Shown piece after piece: positions 8,207 through 16,656 of a stretch of 64,000 bases of DNA (the first letter of the stretch is position 1; the number at the start of each line of letters is the position of its first letter). Location of the stretch: the NCBI RefSeq assembly GCF_003149185.1, contig NZ_QGDO01000005.1, forward strand, positions 248,001 to 312,000. Reading direction: 5' to 3'. The position numbers were made by a program, and so were the translations under genes. This DNA is from Sediminitomix flava. GTDB lineage: Bacteria > Bacteroidota > Bacteroidia > Cytophagales > Flammeovirgaceae. The notes under the pieces are model-generated. The model did no database searches. It saw only the letters and a program-made list of their open reading frames with translations, and was not told the DNA's origin.

Positions 8207-9446
8207 CTTTTGTAAGCTGAATAGCTAATGCTGTTCCACCAGTATTTTCTTCGACATATTTCTTAGCAGTATTTCCACATTTTACTCTAAGCTCATCATC
8301 ATTTAAGAGTTTATAGAATTTAGATTTAAAGTCTTTCTCATCTTGGCAAGAGAAGGCACCTTCTAACTCGACAAGATCACGAGCTTCTTTAAATTTTGAG
8401 TATTTACTCCCGAAAAGTACTGGGATACCATAAGTTGCAGCTTCTAATGTATTATGAAGCCCACTTCCAAAAGCACCACCAATGTAAGCAAAGTCTCCAT
8501 ATTGGTAGAGTGATGAAAGCATTCCAATATTGTCAATTATAAGTATATCCTTATCAACTACATTTTCAGTTGTAGCATTAGAAAATCTAATGATTTTAGC
8601 ACCTTCAAATGCTTTTTCAGTTTCCAGAATCGATGATTCACCTATTTCATGAGGAGCAATGATAAGCTTTAAATTTTTGCTCTTAATTAGTTCAGTAAGT
8701 GTAGTGTAAATAACATCTAAGTCACTTTTCCAACTGCTTCCTAATACTAAACATTTACTTCCTTCACTAAACTTTTGAGGAATTGGTAAATCTTTTCTTT
8801 GCTCATAAATTTCTTGAACTCTATCAAATCGAGTATCAAATCCAATACTAGAATTATTGATCTGAATCGATTTTAATAAGTCTAAAGACTTTTGATCTTG
8901 AACAAAGATATGCCTAAAGTTTCTTAATATTTCACGGTTAAATTCACCGTATTTTTTGAAGAATGGTTGATCTTCTCTAAAAATTGCTGAAATAGAAATA
9001 ACAGGGATATTATTTCGCTTAAGGGCACTGAGGTAATGATGCCAAAATTCGTATTTGATAAAGTAAGCAATCGTTGGCTTTAGTGTTGTTATAAATCTCT
9101 TAGCATTTTGTTCCGTATCCAACGGGAGATAAATGATGAGATCGGCTTCTTTGTAGTTTTTTCGTACTTCGTAACCGCTTGGAGAAAAGAAGGTTAAGAC
9201 TATTTTATGATTTGGGTATTCTTTTTTATAAGCTTCAATTACGGGTCTTCCTTGTTCAAATTCCCCTAAGGAAGCGCTATGAAACCAAGCGATTGGTGCA
9301 TCATTTTTAGCAACAAAAGTTTCTATTTTATCCCAAATATCCTTTCTCCCTTCTGTAAAAAGTTTGGCTTTTTCATTGAAAGGCGCTACTGCTTTCAATA
9401 AGAGTCCGTAACTCTTGATCCCCAAATTGTACGCGAATTTTTTCAT
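8190..9446 (-). CDS. waaA: 3-deoxy-D-manno-octulosonic acid transferase
   Basis: Transfers Kdo from CMP-Kdo to lipid A precursor at the inner face of the cytoplasmic membrane. The 418 residues match the family: an N-terminal amphipathic anchor, IAWFHSASLGEFEQGRPVIEAYK with the catalytic Glu region, VLTFFSPSGYEVRKN, YLPLDTEQNAKRF, IAYFIKYEFWHHYL, and in the C-terminal half IAPHEI and GGAFGSGLHNTLEAATYGIPVLFG, the GT-B nucleotide-binding loop. It shows that the organism makes Kdo-containing LPS. It is divergent from dapD across 120 bp. Confidence 0.95.
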   Translation of the reverse strand: MKKFAYNLGIKSYGLLLKAVAPFNEKAKLFTEGRKDIWDKIETFVAKNDAPIAWFHSASLGEFEQGRPVIEAYKKEYPNHKIVLTFFSPSGYEVRKNYKEADLIIYLPLDTEQNAKRFITTLKPTIAYFIKYEFWHHYLSALKRNNIPVISISAIFREDQPFFKKYGEFNREILRNFRHIFVQDQKSLDLLKSIQINNSSIGFDTRFDRVQEIYEQRKDLPIPQKFSEGSKCLVLGSSWKSDLDVIYTTLTELIKSKNLKLIIAPHEIGESSILETEKAFEGAKIIRFSNATTENVVDKDILIIDNIGMLSSLYQYGDFAYIGGAFGSGLHNTLEAATYGIPVLFGSKYSKFKEARDLVELEGAFSCQDEKDFKSKFYKLLNDDELRVKCGNTAKKYVEENTGGTALAIQLTKEILGE

Positions 9447-9523
9447 TGTTACAAATATGAAGAGATTTAAAGACTGAAGGCAAGCTCGGATATCAAATTT
9501 TTTAATTTAAATGGTATTTCTCG

Positions 9524-9531
9524 TATATTCG
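9524..9531 (+). promoter_or_regulatory. Possible -7 element for dapD
   Basis: TATATTCG, one base from the Bacteroidota TAnnTTTG -7 box, 36 bp before the ATG. No good -33 TTTG at the expected spacing was seen. Confidence 0.35.
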
Positions 9532-9566
9532 TGCCCTCATACAAAATAAATTACAAGCAACAGAAG

Positions 9567-10379
9567 ATGAATCAACAACTAATTGAAGCAGCATGGGACG
9601 ATCGTTCTCTTTTGAGTGACGAAGCAACAATTGCTGCAATTAACGAGACTGTAGATCAATTGGACAAAGGTACGCTACGTGTAGCAGAGCCTTTAGAGGA
9701 TGGAACTGTACAAGTGAACCAATGGGTAAAGAAAGCTGTAATTCTTTTCTTCCCACTTCAAAAAATGGAAACTATTGAAGTAGGCCCATTCGAATTCCAT
9801 GACAAGATTGCCTTGAAAAAGGATTATGCTGAAAAAGGAGTTCGTGTAGTTCCTCATGCAGTAGCTCGTTATGGTTCTTTCATTGAGAAAGGTGCAATCT
9901 TGATGCCTTCTTACGTAAACATTGGTGCTTATGTAGGTTCAGGTACTATGGTTGACACTTGGGCTACAGTAGGTAGTTGTGCTCAAATTGGTAAAGATGT
10001 TCACTTGAGTGGTGGAGTAGGAGTTGGTGGTGTATTGGAGCCAGTTCAAGCAGCGCCTGTAGTGATTGAAGACGGAGCATTCATCGGTTCAAGATGTATC
10101 TTGGTAGAAGGTGTACATGTAGGTAAAGAGGCTGTTCTTGGTGCTAATGTGACGATCACAGGTAGCTCAAAAATCATCGACGTTACAGGAGATGAGCCAG
10201 TAATTTACAAAGGTTATGTACCTCCTCGTTCAGTAGTAATTCCAGGTTCTTACACTAAGAAATTCCCTGCAGGTGATTACAATGTACCATGTGCATTGAT
10301 CATTGGTCAGCGTAAAGAATCGACAGATAAAAAGACTTCTTTGAACGATGCACTTCGTGATAACGACGTAGCTGTTTAA
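9567..10379 (+). CDS. dapD: Tetrahydrodipicolinate N-succinyltransferase
   Basis: Succinylates 2,3,4,5-tetrahydrodipicolinate in the lysine/diaminopimelate pathway. The left-handed beta-helix hexapeptide repeats are obvious (GAILMPSYVNIGAYVGSGTM, VHLSGGVGVGGVLEPVQA, IGSRCILVEGVHVGKEAVLG). The ATG at 9567 gives 270 residues, the normal family length; a GTG at 9531 would add 12 residues with no conserved content and lies on top of the likely -7 box. It is monocistronic, ending at a long bidirectional hairpin. Confidence 0.95.
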   Translation: MNQQLIEAAWDDRSLLSDEATIAAINETVDQLDKGTLRVAEPLEDGTVQVNQWVKKAVILFFPLQKMETIEVGPFEFHDKIALKKDYAEKGVRVVPHAVARYGSFIEKGAILMPSYVNIGAYVGSGTMVDTWATVGSCAQIGKDVHLSGGVGVGGVLEPVQAAPVVIEDGAFIGSRCILVEGVHVGKEAVLGANVTITGSSKIIDVTGDEPVIYKGYVPPRSVVIPGSYTKKFPAGDYNVPCALIIGQRKESTDKKTSLNDALRDNDVAV

Positions 10380-10393
10380 TCAAGTTTTTTGAT

Positions 10394-10436
10394 AAAAAAA
10401 ATCCCAAACTGAATTCATCGGTTTGGGATTTTTTTA
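10394..10436. terminator. Bidirectional terminator, dapD and SDR-like gene
   Basis: 15-bp arms at 10395-10409 and 10421-10435, A-tract on the left and T-tract on the right, between two convergent genes. Confidence 0.93.
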
Positions 10437-10440
10437 TGGA

Positions 10441-11412
10441 TTAAACCCTTATGTCGGACTTAAAATCAATTGGAGAAAAATTCTCAGAAAGTATTTTCCA
10501 AAACTCATCAATTAGATTTTGATCTGTAAATGCAGAATTCATTGGTTTTTGATCACTTAGTTTGCCCAATGCTTTTCCTTGAGGTGCACCTATGATATCA
10601 CCATTTTTACCAACTTTAGCTGTAAGACTATCTACATATTTTTGGGCAGCACGTTCTGGACTTTGAGCCATACCCAATAAAGCCATCATACCAAATCCGA
10701 CTTTTTCTAAAAACCATCTTTCTAATTTTGGTTTAGAAGCTAATCCATTTGTGCCGTAAGTTAAACCTGGAGAAAACCATAATATTTCAGAAGTTTGAGG
10801 TAGAGTTTTAGATAATTTTGTAACCATTAAAGCACCCATCAATTTGGAAATACCCATAGCAGACATTGGGTTGTATTTTTGATGTATATTTTTCCCTAAA
10901 ATGTAATCACTAAGCTTTTTGGTAGATTGAAATTCTGGTTTTTCCATCATTCCCGGAATTCCACGAGCACCTTCACCGCCCGCATAAACGATTCGAGCAT
11001 CTGGAGCAATTAATCCTCTTCGGTATAAATGAAAAAGAGTGATGTATGGTCCTATTACATTTTGAAATATAGTCTTTTCAAATTTTAATCCGCTGATCTG
11101 GATATATTGAAACTCTTTGGTGAAAATTACTCCTCCAGCTTGAAGGAAAACGATATCAAAGACTTGATTAGATGGTAATGAATTGACAGCTAATTCTATC
11201 GCGGTTGGGTTTGTCATGTCAAAACCTCCATAAGCTTCTAGTTTAGTATCAGAAGTATTGCTAGTAGTAATAACCTCAGATCGAGCATTGACAGCTTTCT
11301 GATCAGTACGGCAAGCCATCACAATACGTTTGACCTTTTGATCTATTAATTTCTTAATAGTTTCAATACCCATTCCTCCATTTGCTCCTGTGATAAATAC
11401 TGACTTATTCAT
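10441..11412 (-). CDS. SDR-fold protein lacking canonical catalytic residues
   Basis: 323 residues with a Rossmann start (SVFITGANGGMGIETIKKL) as in short-chain dehydrogenases. The usual active site is not there: the NNAG motif reads LQAG (about residues 90-93), the catalytic Ser strand reads RIVYAGGEGAR (Gly at 145-146), and the YxxxK motif reads MGISK, with Met186 in place of Tyr and Lys190 retained. It may be a nucleotide-binding regulator, an epimerase-like variant, or an enzyme with another mechanism. Overall it resembles the retinol-dehydrogenase/protochlorophyllide-reductase-like branch of SDRs. Monocistronic. Confidence 0.75.
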   Translation of the reverse strand: MNKSVFITGANGGMGIETIKKLIDQKVKRIVMACRTDQKAVNARSEVITTSNTSDTKLEAYGGFDMTNPTAIELAVNSLPSNQVFDIVFLQAGGVIFTKEFQYIQISGLKFEKTIFQNVIGPYITLFHLYRRGLIAPDARIVYAGGEGARGIPGMMEKPEFQSTKKLSDYILGKNIHQKYNPMSAMGISKLMGALMVTKLSKTLPQTSEILWFSPGLTYGTNGLASKPKLERWFLEKVGFGMMALLGMAQSPERAAQKYVDSLTAKVGKNGDIIGAPQGKALGKLSDQKPMNSAFTDQNLIDEFWKILSENFSPIDFKSDIRV

Positions 11413-11540
11413 TTTTTAGATTTGTTTAGTGTTTGAATTTCTTACACTACAAATGTGAGGCTTGGTGAAAGGAATCTTTGGGAGAGATAGTTCAATAAGT
11501 TGGAAGATTGGGTCAAGCCTAAAAAATAAGTTTGTCTAGC

Positions 11541-11624
11541 GGGCTAAAGCAAGTAAAAATTGGGTTTTGCTTTAGCCCCGAAAAGCTTTTCAGTACACCT
11601 ATGAAAATAGAGTACTGAAAAGCT
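11541..11624. repeat. Two consecutive long inverted repeats
   Basis: Arms GGGCTAAAGCAA at 11541-11552 and 11567-11578 (14-nt loop), then AGCTTTTCAGTAC at 11584-11596 with its complement at 11612-11624 (15-nt loop). Neither is followed by a strong T run on either strand. One may end transcription of the M56 gene, which stops at 11652 on the minus strand. Confidence 0.7.
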
Positions 11625-11651
11625 GAATTGTCTGAGAAAGAAAAGTTATAA

Positions 11652-12938
11652 TTAATCGTCTAGTTTGAAGTTGATAGGTAAAACTAAACGCTGATTTACA
11701 GTGTAACCTCGTTGTTTAGCAGGATACCACTTTGGTGAGTTTTGAATAACTCTTAAAGCTTCTTGGTCACAACCAGCACCAATCCCTTTTTTGATAGTGG
11801 CATTGGTGACATCCCCTTCTCTGTCAACGATAAATTCAACATACACTTTACCTTGAACGCCCATATTTTTTGCTTGTTCAGGATATTGTATTTCTTGAGT
11901 TAACCAAGAAAGAAGACCTTTTAAACCTCCCTTAAAGCTAGCAGGTTGTTCCACTATATCAAATATGACATCTTCAAGTTCTTTGTCCTTAACAGGATCT
12001 AACTGAAATTCTGCTTCAGACTTAACAACGGTATTATCGATGTTTTTCTGTAATTCATTTTCTTCTTCTGTTTGGAAGTTTTCACAAGCAAAAAATAGAG
12101 ATAAACTTGTTAGAAAAAGTATGGACATTGTTTTAATTGCCCATGATGAGTTCTGATTGTTCTTCATCATTTTAATTCGATTTAAAGTTAAAGATTTATG
12201 AAAATATTGACCGATCGGCACATCTAGAGGTAAAAAAATATGAGAGACAAGAAGGTTAGCATAAGGGGTTATTTCCTCTTGTTTCTTTAAAACATCATGA
12301 TCAGCAAGGAACTCATGATTTTGTGAAATAGCTTTTCTGAATACCCAAACCATCGGATTAAACCAAAAAGCAATACAGAATAGCTCGGAAATAAGGTTGT
12401 CGATAAAGTGTTTTTGCTGAATATGCGCTAATTCATGTTCAAAAATACACGTCCCTTCTTCTGAATCGATTTTATACTGGTTATTCCAATAAACGGTATC
12501 CCAAAAGCTAAATGTGGCATATTCGGATTTTACCAATACAACTTTTGTGTTCGAGTGGGAAAAAGTTTTTTTCGGAATAGAACTGATACTTTTCAACTTA
12601 AAAATGCCAAAGAGAAATCGGGAGATTAGGAGTGTAGCAATCGTACCATACAGATAAAGTGCTAGTGTCCAAATTTGAAATCCATTTTCTAAGTTCTCTC
12701 CAATAGTGACACTTGGAAGTAGGAGAGTGGTTTCAACCTGTTTTATCACCTCATTAGAAAAAAGACCACTCCAATAGTTTGAGTCTAGTTCAAGAAATGG
12801 AATTAGTAAACCTAATATTAGATTAGCTAATAAGAAGTATCTATTGAACTTAAAACTAGATTTCTTACTAAAATATGTGAGGTATAAAAGGTAGCTTATC
12901 CCCCAATAAAGAGAGGATTTAATTAGAAATAAAAGCAT
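11652..12938 (-). CDS. BlaR1-like M56 metallopeptidase with TonB C-terminal domain
   Basis: 428 residues. N-terminal helices at about 5-25, 34-52 and 88-112 frame a cytosolic loop, and the zinc motif FEHELAHIQQKH sits near residue 167, as in BlaR1/MecR1 antirepressor peptidases. A further membrane helix is near 268-284 (TMSILFLTSLSLFFAC), and the periplasmic tail (about 345-428, GVQGKVYVEFIVDREGDVTNATIKK) is a TonB C-terminal domain. In BlaR1 the outer part senses beta-lactam and the zinc domain triggers repressor loss; here a TonB-like domain takes the sensor place, an arrangement common in Bacteroidota. The BlaI gene lies 21 bp upstream. Confidence 0.9.
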   Translation of the reverse strand: MLLFLIKSSLYWGISYLLYLTYFSKKSSFKFNRYFLLANLILGLLIPFLELDSNYWSGLFSNEVIKQVETTLLLPSVTIGENLENGFQIWTLALYLYGTIATLLISRFLFGIFKLKSISSIPKKTFSHSNTKVVLVKSEYATFSFWDTVYWNNQYKIDSEEGTCIFEHELAHIQQKHFIDNLISELFCIAFWFNPMVWVFRKAISQNHEFLADHDVLKKQEEITPYANLLVSHIFLPLDVPIGQYFHKSLTLNRIKMMKNNQNSSWAIKTMSILFLTSLSLFFACENFQTEEENELQKNIDNTVVKSEAEFQLDPVKDKELEDVIFDIVEQPASFKGGLKGLLSWLTQEIQYPEQAKNMGVQGKVYVEFIVDREGDVTNATIKKGIGAGCDQEALRVIQNSPKWYPAKQRGYTVNQRLVLPINFKLDD

Positions 12939-12959
12939 ATGTTTATTGGTTAAGGTCTT

Positions 12960-13328
12960 TTATTTTTTCTTATTCTTTAGCTCATCAAGTTCTTTCATGA
13001 TGTCTTCCATTTCATTCAAGTTTAGATCTTCTTCTTTGGCAAAAAATGAGACTAACTTTGAAAATGATCCATTGAAATAATCAGAAACCATAGATTTTAG
13101 CTGTGATTTACTATACTCATCTTTTGTAATGAGTGGAAAGTATTGATGACTTCTACCAAAGCTTTCATGTCCAATAAATTCCTTTTGCTCAAGTATTCTC
13201 ACAATAGTAGAGACCGTATTATAAGCAGGTTTATCTGGTAATTGCTCAATAATCTCTTTCACAAATCCTTTTTTAATATCCCAAAGGACTTGCATGATTT
13301 GTTCTTCTGCTTTCGTTAACTTTTTCAT
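12960..13328 (-). CDS. BlaI/MecI/CopY-family repressor
   Basis: 122 residues with the winged-helix start LTKAEEQIMQVLWDIKKGFVKEIIEQL and the recognition segment AYNTVSTIVRILEQKEFIGHE, typical of penicillinase-repressor proteins. Members bind as dimers to dyads and are cleaved or released when the partner M56 peptidase is triggered. The gene heads an operon with that peptidase. Three AACTAA-type dyads lie just upstream and are its likely operators. The ATG follows AGAAAGG, a good ribosome site. No beta-lactamase is nearby, so resistance is not implied. Confidence 0.93.
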   Translation of the reverse strand: MKKLTKAEEQIMQVLWDIKKGFVKEIIEQLPDKPAYNTVSTIVRILEQKEFIGHESFGRSHQYFPLITKDEYSKSQLKSMVSDYFNGSFSKLVSFFAKEEDLNLNEMEDIMKELDELKNKKK

Positions 13329-13357
13329 CCTTTCTAAATTTGATATTACTAATGTAT

Positions 13358-13411
13358 AACTAAATATTTAGTTTTAAAACTAAGTTCATAGTTTTAACTA
13401 AAAAATTAGTT
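13358..13411. promoter_or_regulatory. Three tandem BlaI-type operator dyads
   Basis: AACTAAATATTTAGTT (13358-13373) is a perfect 16-bp palindrome. 13376-13395 has arms AAAACTA/TAGTTTT. 13396-13411 has arms AACTAA/TTAGTT. Centres are 20 and 18 bp apart, about two helical turns. They lie 30-83 bp upstream of the BlaI start and resemble the ACTA-type half-sites of this family. Confidence 0.8.
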
Positions 13412-13462
13412 ATAAAATAGAAAAATCTAGATAACAAACTATTGGATTAGAGAATAGGACGT

Positions 13463-13514
13463 AAAAAAGCCTTCCTAAACTATCCTTTTAAAGGATAGCT
13501 TGGAAGGCTTTTAT
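13463..13514 (-). terminator. Terminator of the GH13 gene
   Basis: Long stem: AAAAGCCTTCC (13465-13475) pairs with 13502-13512, and CTATCCTTT pairs with AAAGGATAG inside. On the minus strand a T run follows. Confidence 0.9.
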
Positions 13515-13538
13515 TTATGATCTGTTTGTTAGAGATTT

Positions 13539-14933
13539 CTATTTTACGAATACTTTGTATCCATAGGCAGGGATTGTTAATGATTCGCCACCTTTAAAAG
13601 AGACTTTTTCTCCAGAGAAATAATCAGTGTAATCTCCGTACTGGTTATTTCCACTTAGTTGAGCTTTTTGTTCTTTATCAGAGAAGTTGAAGGCTACAAA
13701 AACTTTGTCACCATCTTTTTCACGAGTGAATGCCAATACTGATTTTGGTTTATCATGCACTACAGCAATCATTTCCCCACCGTATTTACCATTCCAAAGC
13801 GATTTATTTTTATGCTTTAATTCGAATAGTTTAGTGTAAAGATCTGCATATTTGCTGTCTTTCCATTCTACGATGTCTTTATCGAAGAATTTCAACTGCT
13901 TATCCATTCCAGCTTCTTGTCCTGTATAAACTAAAGGCATACCGTCAGCAACACAGGTCAAAACAATGGAAGCGTCTAATGCTTTTCCGAATTGTGAGAA
14001 CATTGTTCCTTCCCATGAGTTCTTGTCGTGGTTGTCCACAAAGTTCATTCTGTACGCATTTTCAGGGAATGTATTTTCATGGTGAGCAAAGTACTCGTAT
14101 AAACCTTGATTTACAGTTTTATGACCTAGTGCAGTTTCATGAAGTTTTTCATACAAACTCCAAGAGTATGTCATGTCAAATGCGTGTTGGTGCAAATCTC
14201 TAGATTCCCATTCTGCAAGCATGAATACGGGCTTGATTTCATCTAGTTCTTTTCTTACTTGATCCCAGAAGTCTGTTGGCATAAATCCAGCAACATCACA
14301 ACGATAACCGTCAATGTCCGCTTCTTCTACCCAAAACTTAAGGGCACCAGTCATATATTCACGAATGCCTTCTTGTTCGTAATCAAAATCAATAATATCA
14401 TCCCAGTCGTACCAAGGTGTAGGGCGGAACTCTCCATTATGATCTCTTGTGTACCATTCAGGATGTTCTTCAGTCAATTTGTTGTCCCATGCTGAGTGAT
14501 TTCCTACCCAGTCAATGATTACGTGCATATCCATATCATGGATTTTCTTCACCAAAGACTTCAAATCGTCCATTGTACCGAACTCTGGGTTTACGGCATA
14601 ATAATCTTTTACAGCATAGTAACTACCAAGTTCTCCTTTTCTGTTTTTTTCTCCAATTGGGTGAATAGGCATCAACCAAATGATATCAATACCCATTTTT
14701 TTCAGACGAGGAAGGTGCTCTTCAAAAGCCTTAAATGTTCCTTCTTCTGTAAATTGTCTGATGTTGGCTTCATAAATAGTCGCATTTTTTGACCACTCAG
14801 GATGCTCCAACTTCACGTAAGGTGAAGCTTCATAAGGATTTTGATTGCTTGGTTTATCTTGCCCTTGGAGTTGGCAGCTTGCTAAACTGATTAAGCCAGC
14901 AATTGCAGATAGATAAATTGATTTCATTTTCAT
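13539..14933 (-). CDS. GH13 alpha-amylase-family lipoprotein
   Basis: 464 residues. The signal peptide ends LISLASC, a lipobox with Cys20, so the enzyme is membrane-anchored, probably in the periplasm or on the cell surface. GH13 regions are complete: GIDIIWLMPIHPIGE, DWVGNHSAWD, GYRCDVAGF with nucleophile Asp213, MLAEWE with acid Glu241, and NFVDNHDKNSW with Asp303. A small C-terminal beta domain follows. It should cleave alpha-glucans or maltodextrins; exact specificity is not visible. An AraC regulator is divergent across 147 bp and probably controls it. No susC/susD pair is nearby. Confidence 0.92.
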   Translation of the reverse strand: MKMKSIYLSAIAGLISLASCQLQGQDKPSNQNPYEASPYVKLEHPEWSKNATIYEANIRQFTEEGTFKAFEEHLPRLKKMGIDIIWLMPIHPIGEKNRKGELGSYYAVKDYYAVNPEFGTMDDLKSLVKKIHDMDMHVIIDWVGNHSAWDNKLTEEHPEWYTRDHNGEFRPTPWYDWDDIIDFDYEQEGIREYMTGALKFWVEEADIDGYRCDVAGFMPTDFWDQVRKELDEIKPVFMLAEWESRDLHQHAFDMTYSWSLYEKLHETALGHKTVNQGLYEYFAHHENTFPENAYRMNFVDNHDKNSWEGTMFSQFGKALDASIVLTCVADGMPLVYTGQEAGMDKQLKFFDKDIVEWKDSKYADLYTKLFELKHKNKSLWNGKYGGEMIAVVHDKPKSVLAFTREKDGDKVFVAFNFSDKEQKAQLSGNNQYGDYTDYFSGEKVSFKGGESLTIPAYGYKVFVK

Positions 14934-15080
14934 ATTGTGATTAGTAGATTTTGTGTTATTCTTTGAATTGTAAATATCACAGTTCTTTAAAGCGATAAGT
15001 CAACGAAAGATTTACCAATACTTGTACTTTTTTAACCTAAAGCATTTATTTTTGCTGTATAGGATTAAAAAAGTAGTAGA

Positions 15081-15947
15081 GTGAAGCCCGTAATTGAGAA
15101 AATAGAACGTAATCCCAATCAATCATTTAGTATTCGAAAGTTTACGACACCATGCCCACAAGGTATCTTTCATTATCATGAAGAAATTGAGTTGACTTAT
15201 GTAATCAACGCAAAAGGAAAGCGATTTATAGCAGGAATCATGGAAGAATTTGAATCTGGAGATTTAGTTCTGATTGGAAAAAATATTCCTCATTATTATC
15301 AATTAGATTCAGATTACCCTCATCATGATATTCTTGTACTTCAATTTAAAGATGATTTTTTGGGTAAAAACCTATTTGATATACCAGAATTGAAAAGATT
15401 TGGTGAGTTGTGTGAAAAAGCAAAAAGAGGGATTTCATTTTCCATAGAAGATTCTGAAGAGATTAAGAAAACTCTTTTAGCCATTCATAATATGTCAAAT
15501 GAAAACAGATTGTTTACACTTCTAGATGTTTTTAATAGGTTGATGAACATATCTGATTACAAATTTATTGGCTTGCCTGTAGAAGAGAAAATAACGAATG
15601 AGAGTGATCAGCAAAGAATTCATACTATTTATTCTTTCGTAGCTAATAATTTTTCTGATAAGATTTTACTAGAAGATGTTTCAGCTTTAGTAAATATGAC
15701 TGAACCTGCTTTTTGTAGGTATTTTAAAAAGCTCACACGAAACTCATTTCTGACGTATTTAAATGAATATCGAATAGGGAAGGCTTGTGAAGAGTTACTT
15801 AAAACGGAGAAGAATGTCGCTCTGATTGCAGAAGAGTCGGGATTTCAGAATATTGCCAATTTCAATCGGCAGTTTAAAAAGGTGATGAACGTAGCTCCTT
15901 CAGTATATCGGAAAGCTATTTTTGAGAATAAAAAAGGAGAAAACTAA
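15081..15947 (+). CDS. AraC-family transcriptional regulator
   Basis: 288 residues: an N-terminal cupin sensor (FHYHEEIELTYVINAKGKRFIAG, GDLVLIGKNIPHYYQL) and a C-terminal double helix-turn-helix (about 185-285, LEDVSALVNMTEPAFCRYFKKLTRNSFLTYLNEYRI, IAEESGFQNIANFNRQFKK). The start is GTG at 15081. Divergence from the GH13 gene suggests it senses a sugar and regulates that gene, an inference from position. The last codons overlap the convergent GNAT gene by 4 bp and form part of a hairpin. Confidence 0.92.
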   Translation: MKPVIEKIERNPNQSFSIRKFTTPCPQGIFHYHEEIELTYVINAKGKRFIAGIMEEFESGDLVLIGKNIPHYYQLDSDYPHHDILVLQFKDDFLGKNLFDIPELKRFGELCEKAKRGISFSIEDSEEIKKTLLAIHNMSNENRLFTLLDVFNRLMNISDYKFIGLPVEEKITNESDQQRIHTIYSFVANNFSDKILLEDVSALVNMTEPAFCRYFKKLTRNSFLTYLNEYRIGKACEELLKTEKNVALIAEESGFQNIANFNRQFKKVMNVAPSVYRKAIFENKKGEN

Positions 15948-15957
15948 AGTTTTCTCC
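15931..15957 (-). terminator. Terminator embedded in overlapping gene ends
   Basis: GGAGAAAACT (15936-15945) pairs perfectly with AGTTTTCTCC (15948-15957). On the minus strand the stem is followed by a run of six Ts, so it ends the GNAT gene while its arm codes for the AraC C terminus. Confidence 0.8.
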
Positions 15958-16450
15958 ACATGATATATGCACTTGTATATCCTTCTTTTGCATGATTGAA
16001 GACTTCAGGTACTTCACCTACTATCTCAAATCCTAATTTTTTCCAAAGTGCTACAGCAGCTTCGTTGGTCTTTACAACAATGTTGAATTGCATAGCTTTA
16101 AAGCCAAGTTTTTTTGCTTCTTCCAAAGCAAATGCTCCCATTTGATAACCAATTCCTTGACCAGCTAATTTAGGGTCTACCATAAATGCTGCATTACAAA
16201 CATGAGAGCCAAGGTCAGGCTGATTTTCTTTTAGTATGAAAGTACCAACAATTTTATCATCAACAGTGAGTACATAAGTGAATTTATCACTTGAGCACCA
16301 GTATCTGAGCATTTTTTGTTTATCTGAAGAAGGTGAAAAAACATATGTATCGCCTGTTCGGATTACTTCATCTATTATCTCCCAAATTTCTTGGTAGTCT
16401 TCAATTTCGGCTTTTCTAATCTTGGTGGTAATTTCAATTTCAGTATTCAT
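15944..16450 (-). CDS. GNAT-family N-acetyltransferase
   Basis: 168 residues. The acetyl-CoA loop is GQGIGYQMGAFALEEAKKLGF with the flanking strands NAAFMVDPKLA and AMQFNIVVKTNEAAVALWKKLGFEIVGEVP, the classical GNAT fold. It resembles uncharacterised family members annotated as phosphinothricin or amino-acid acetyltransferases; the substrate cannot be inferred. The ATG at 16450 gives a slightly extended N terminus before the fold begins at about residue 10. It overlaps the convergent AraC gene by 4 bp. Confidence 0.88.
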   Translation of the reverse strand: MNTEIEITTKIRKAEIEDYQEIWEIIDEVIRTGDTYVFSPSSDKQKMLRYWCSSDKFTYVLTVDDKIVGTFILKENQPDLGSHVCNAAFMVDPKLAGQGIGYQMGAFALEEAKKLGFKAMQFNIVVKTNEAAVALWKKLGFEIVGEVPEVFNHAKEGYTSAYIMWRKL

Positions 16451-16656
16451 GAGTCATTTAGTTTAAATAGCAGCAGTACGTTCAGTTTTATAATCTACAT
16501 ATTAAATTAAAACTTATTGACTTATTAGACAAAAAAATTAAAGGAAAATAAGATTCAAGAGGCGATAAACGAATAAGAAGTACCCCCATAAATCGAGCAA
16601 TGAACTTTAAATATACCTTAATGTTTCCTGTTTAGAGGATATAAATTATTTGAAAG

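Noticed and set aside
12960-13328. A beta-lactam resistance operon suggested by BlaI and the M56 peptidase
   Set aside because: No beta-lactamase or PBP2a-like gene is present, and the sensor part is a TonB-type domain rather than a penicillin-binding domain.
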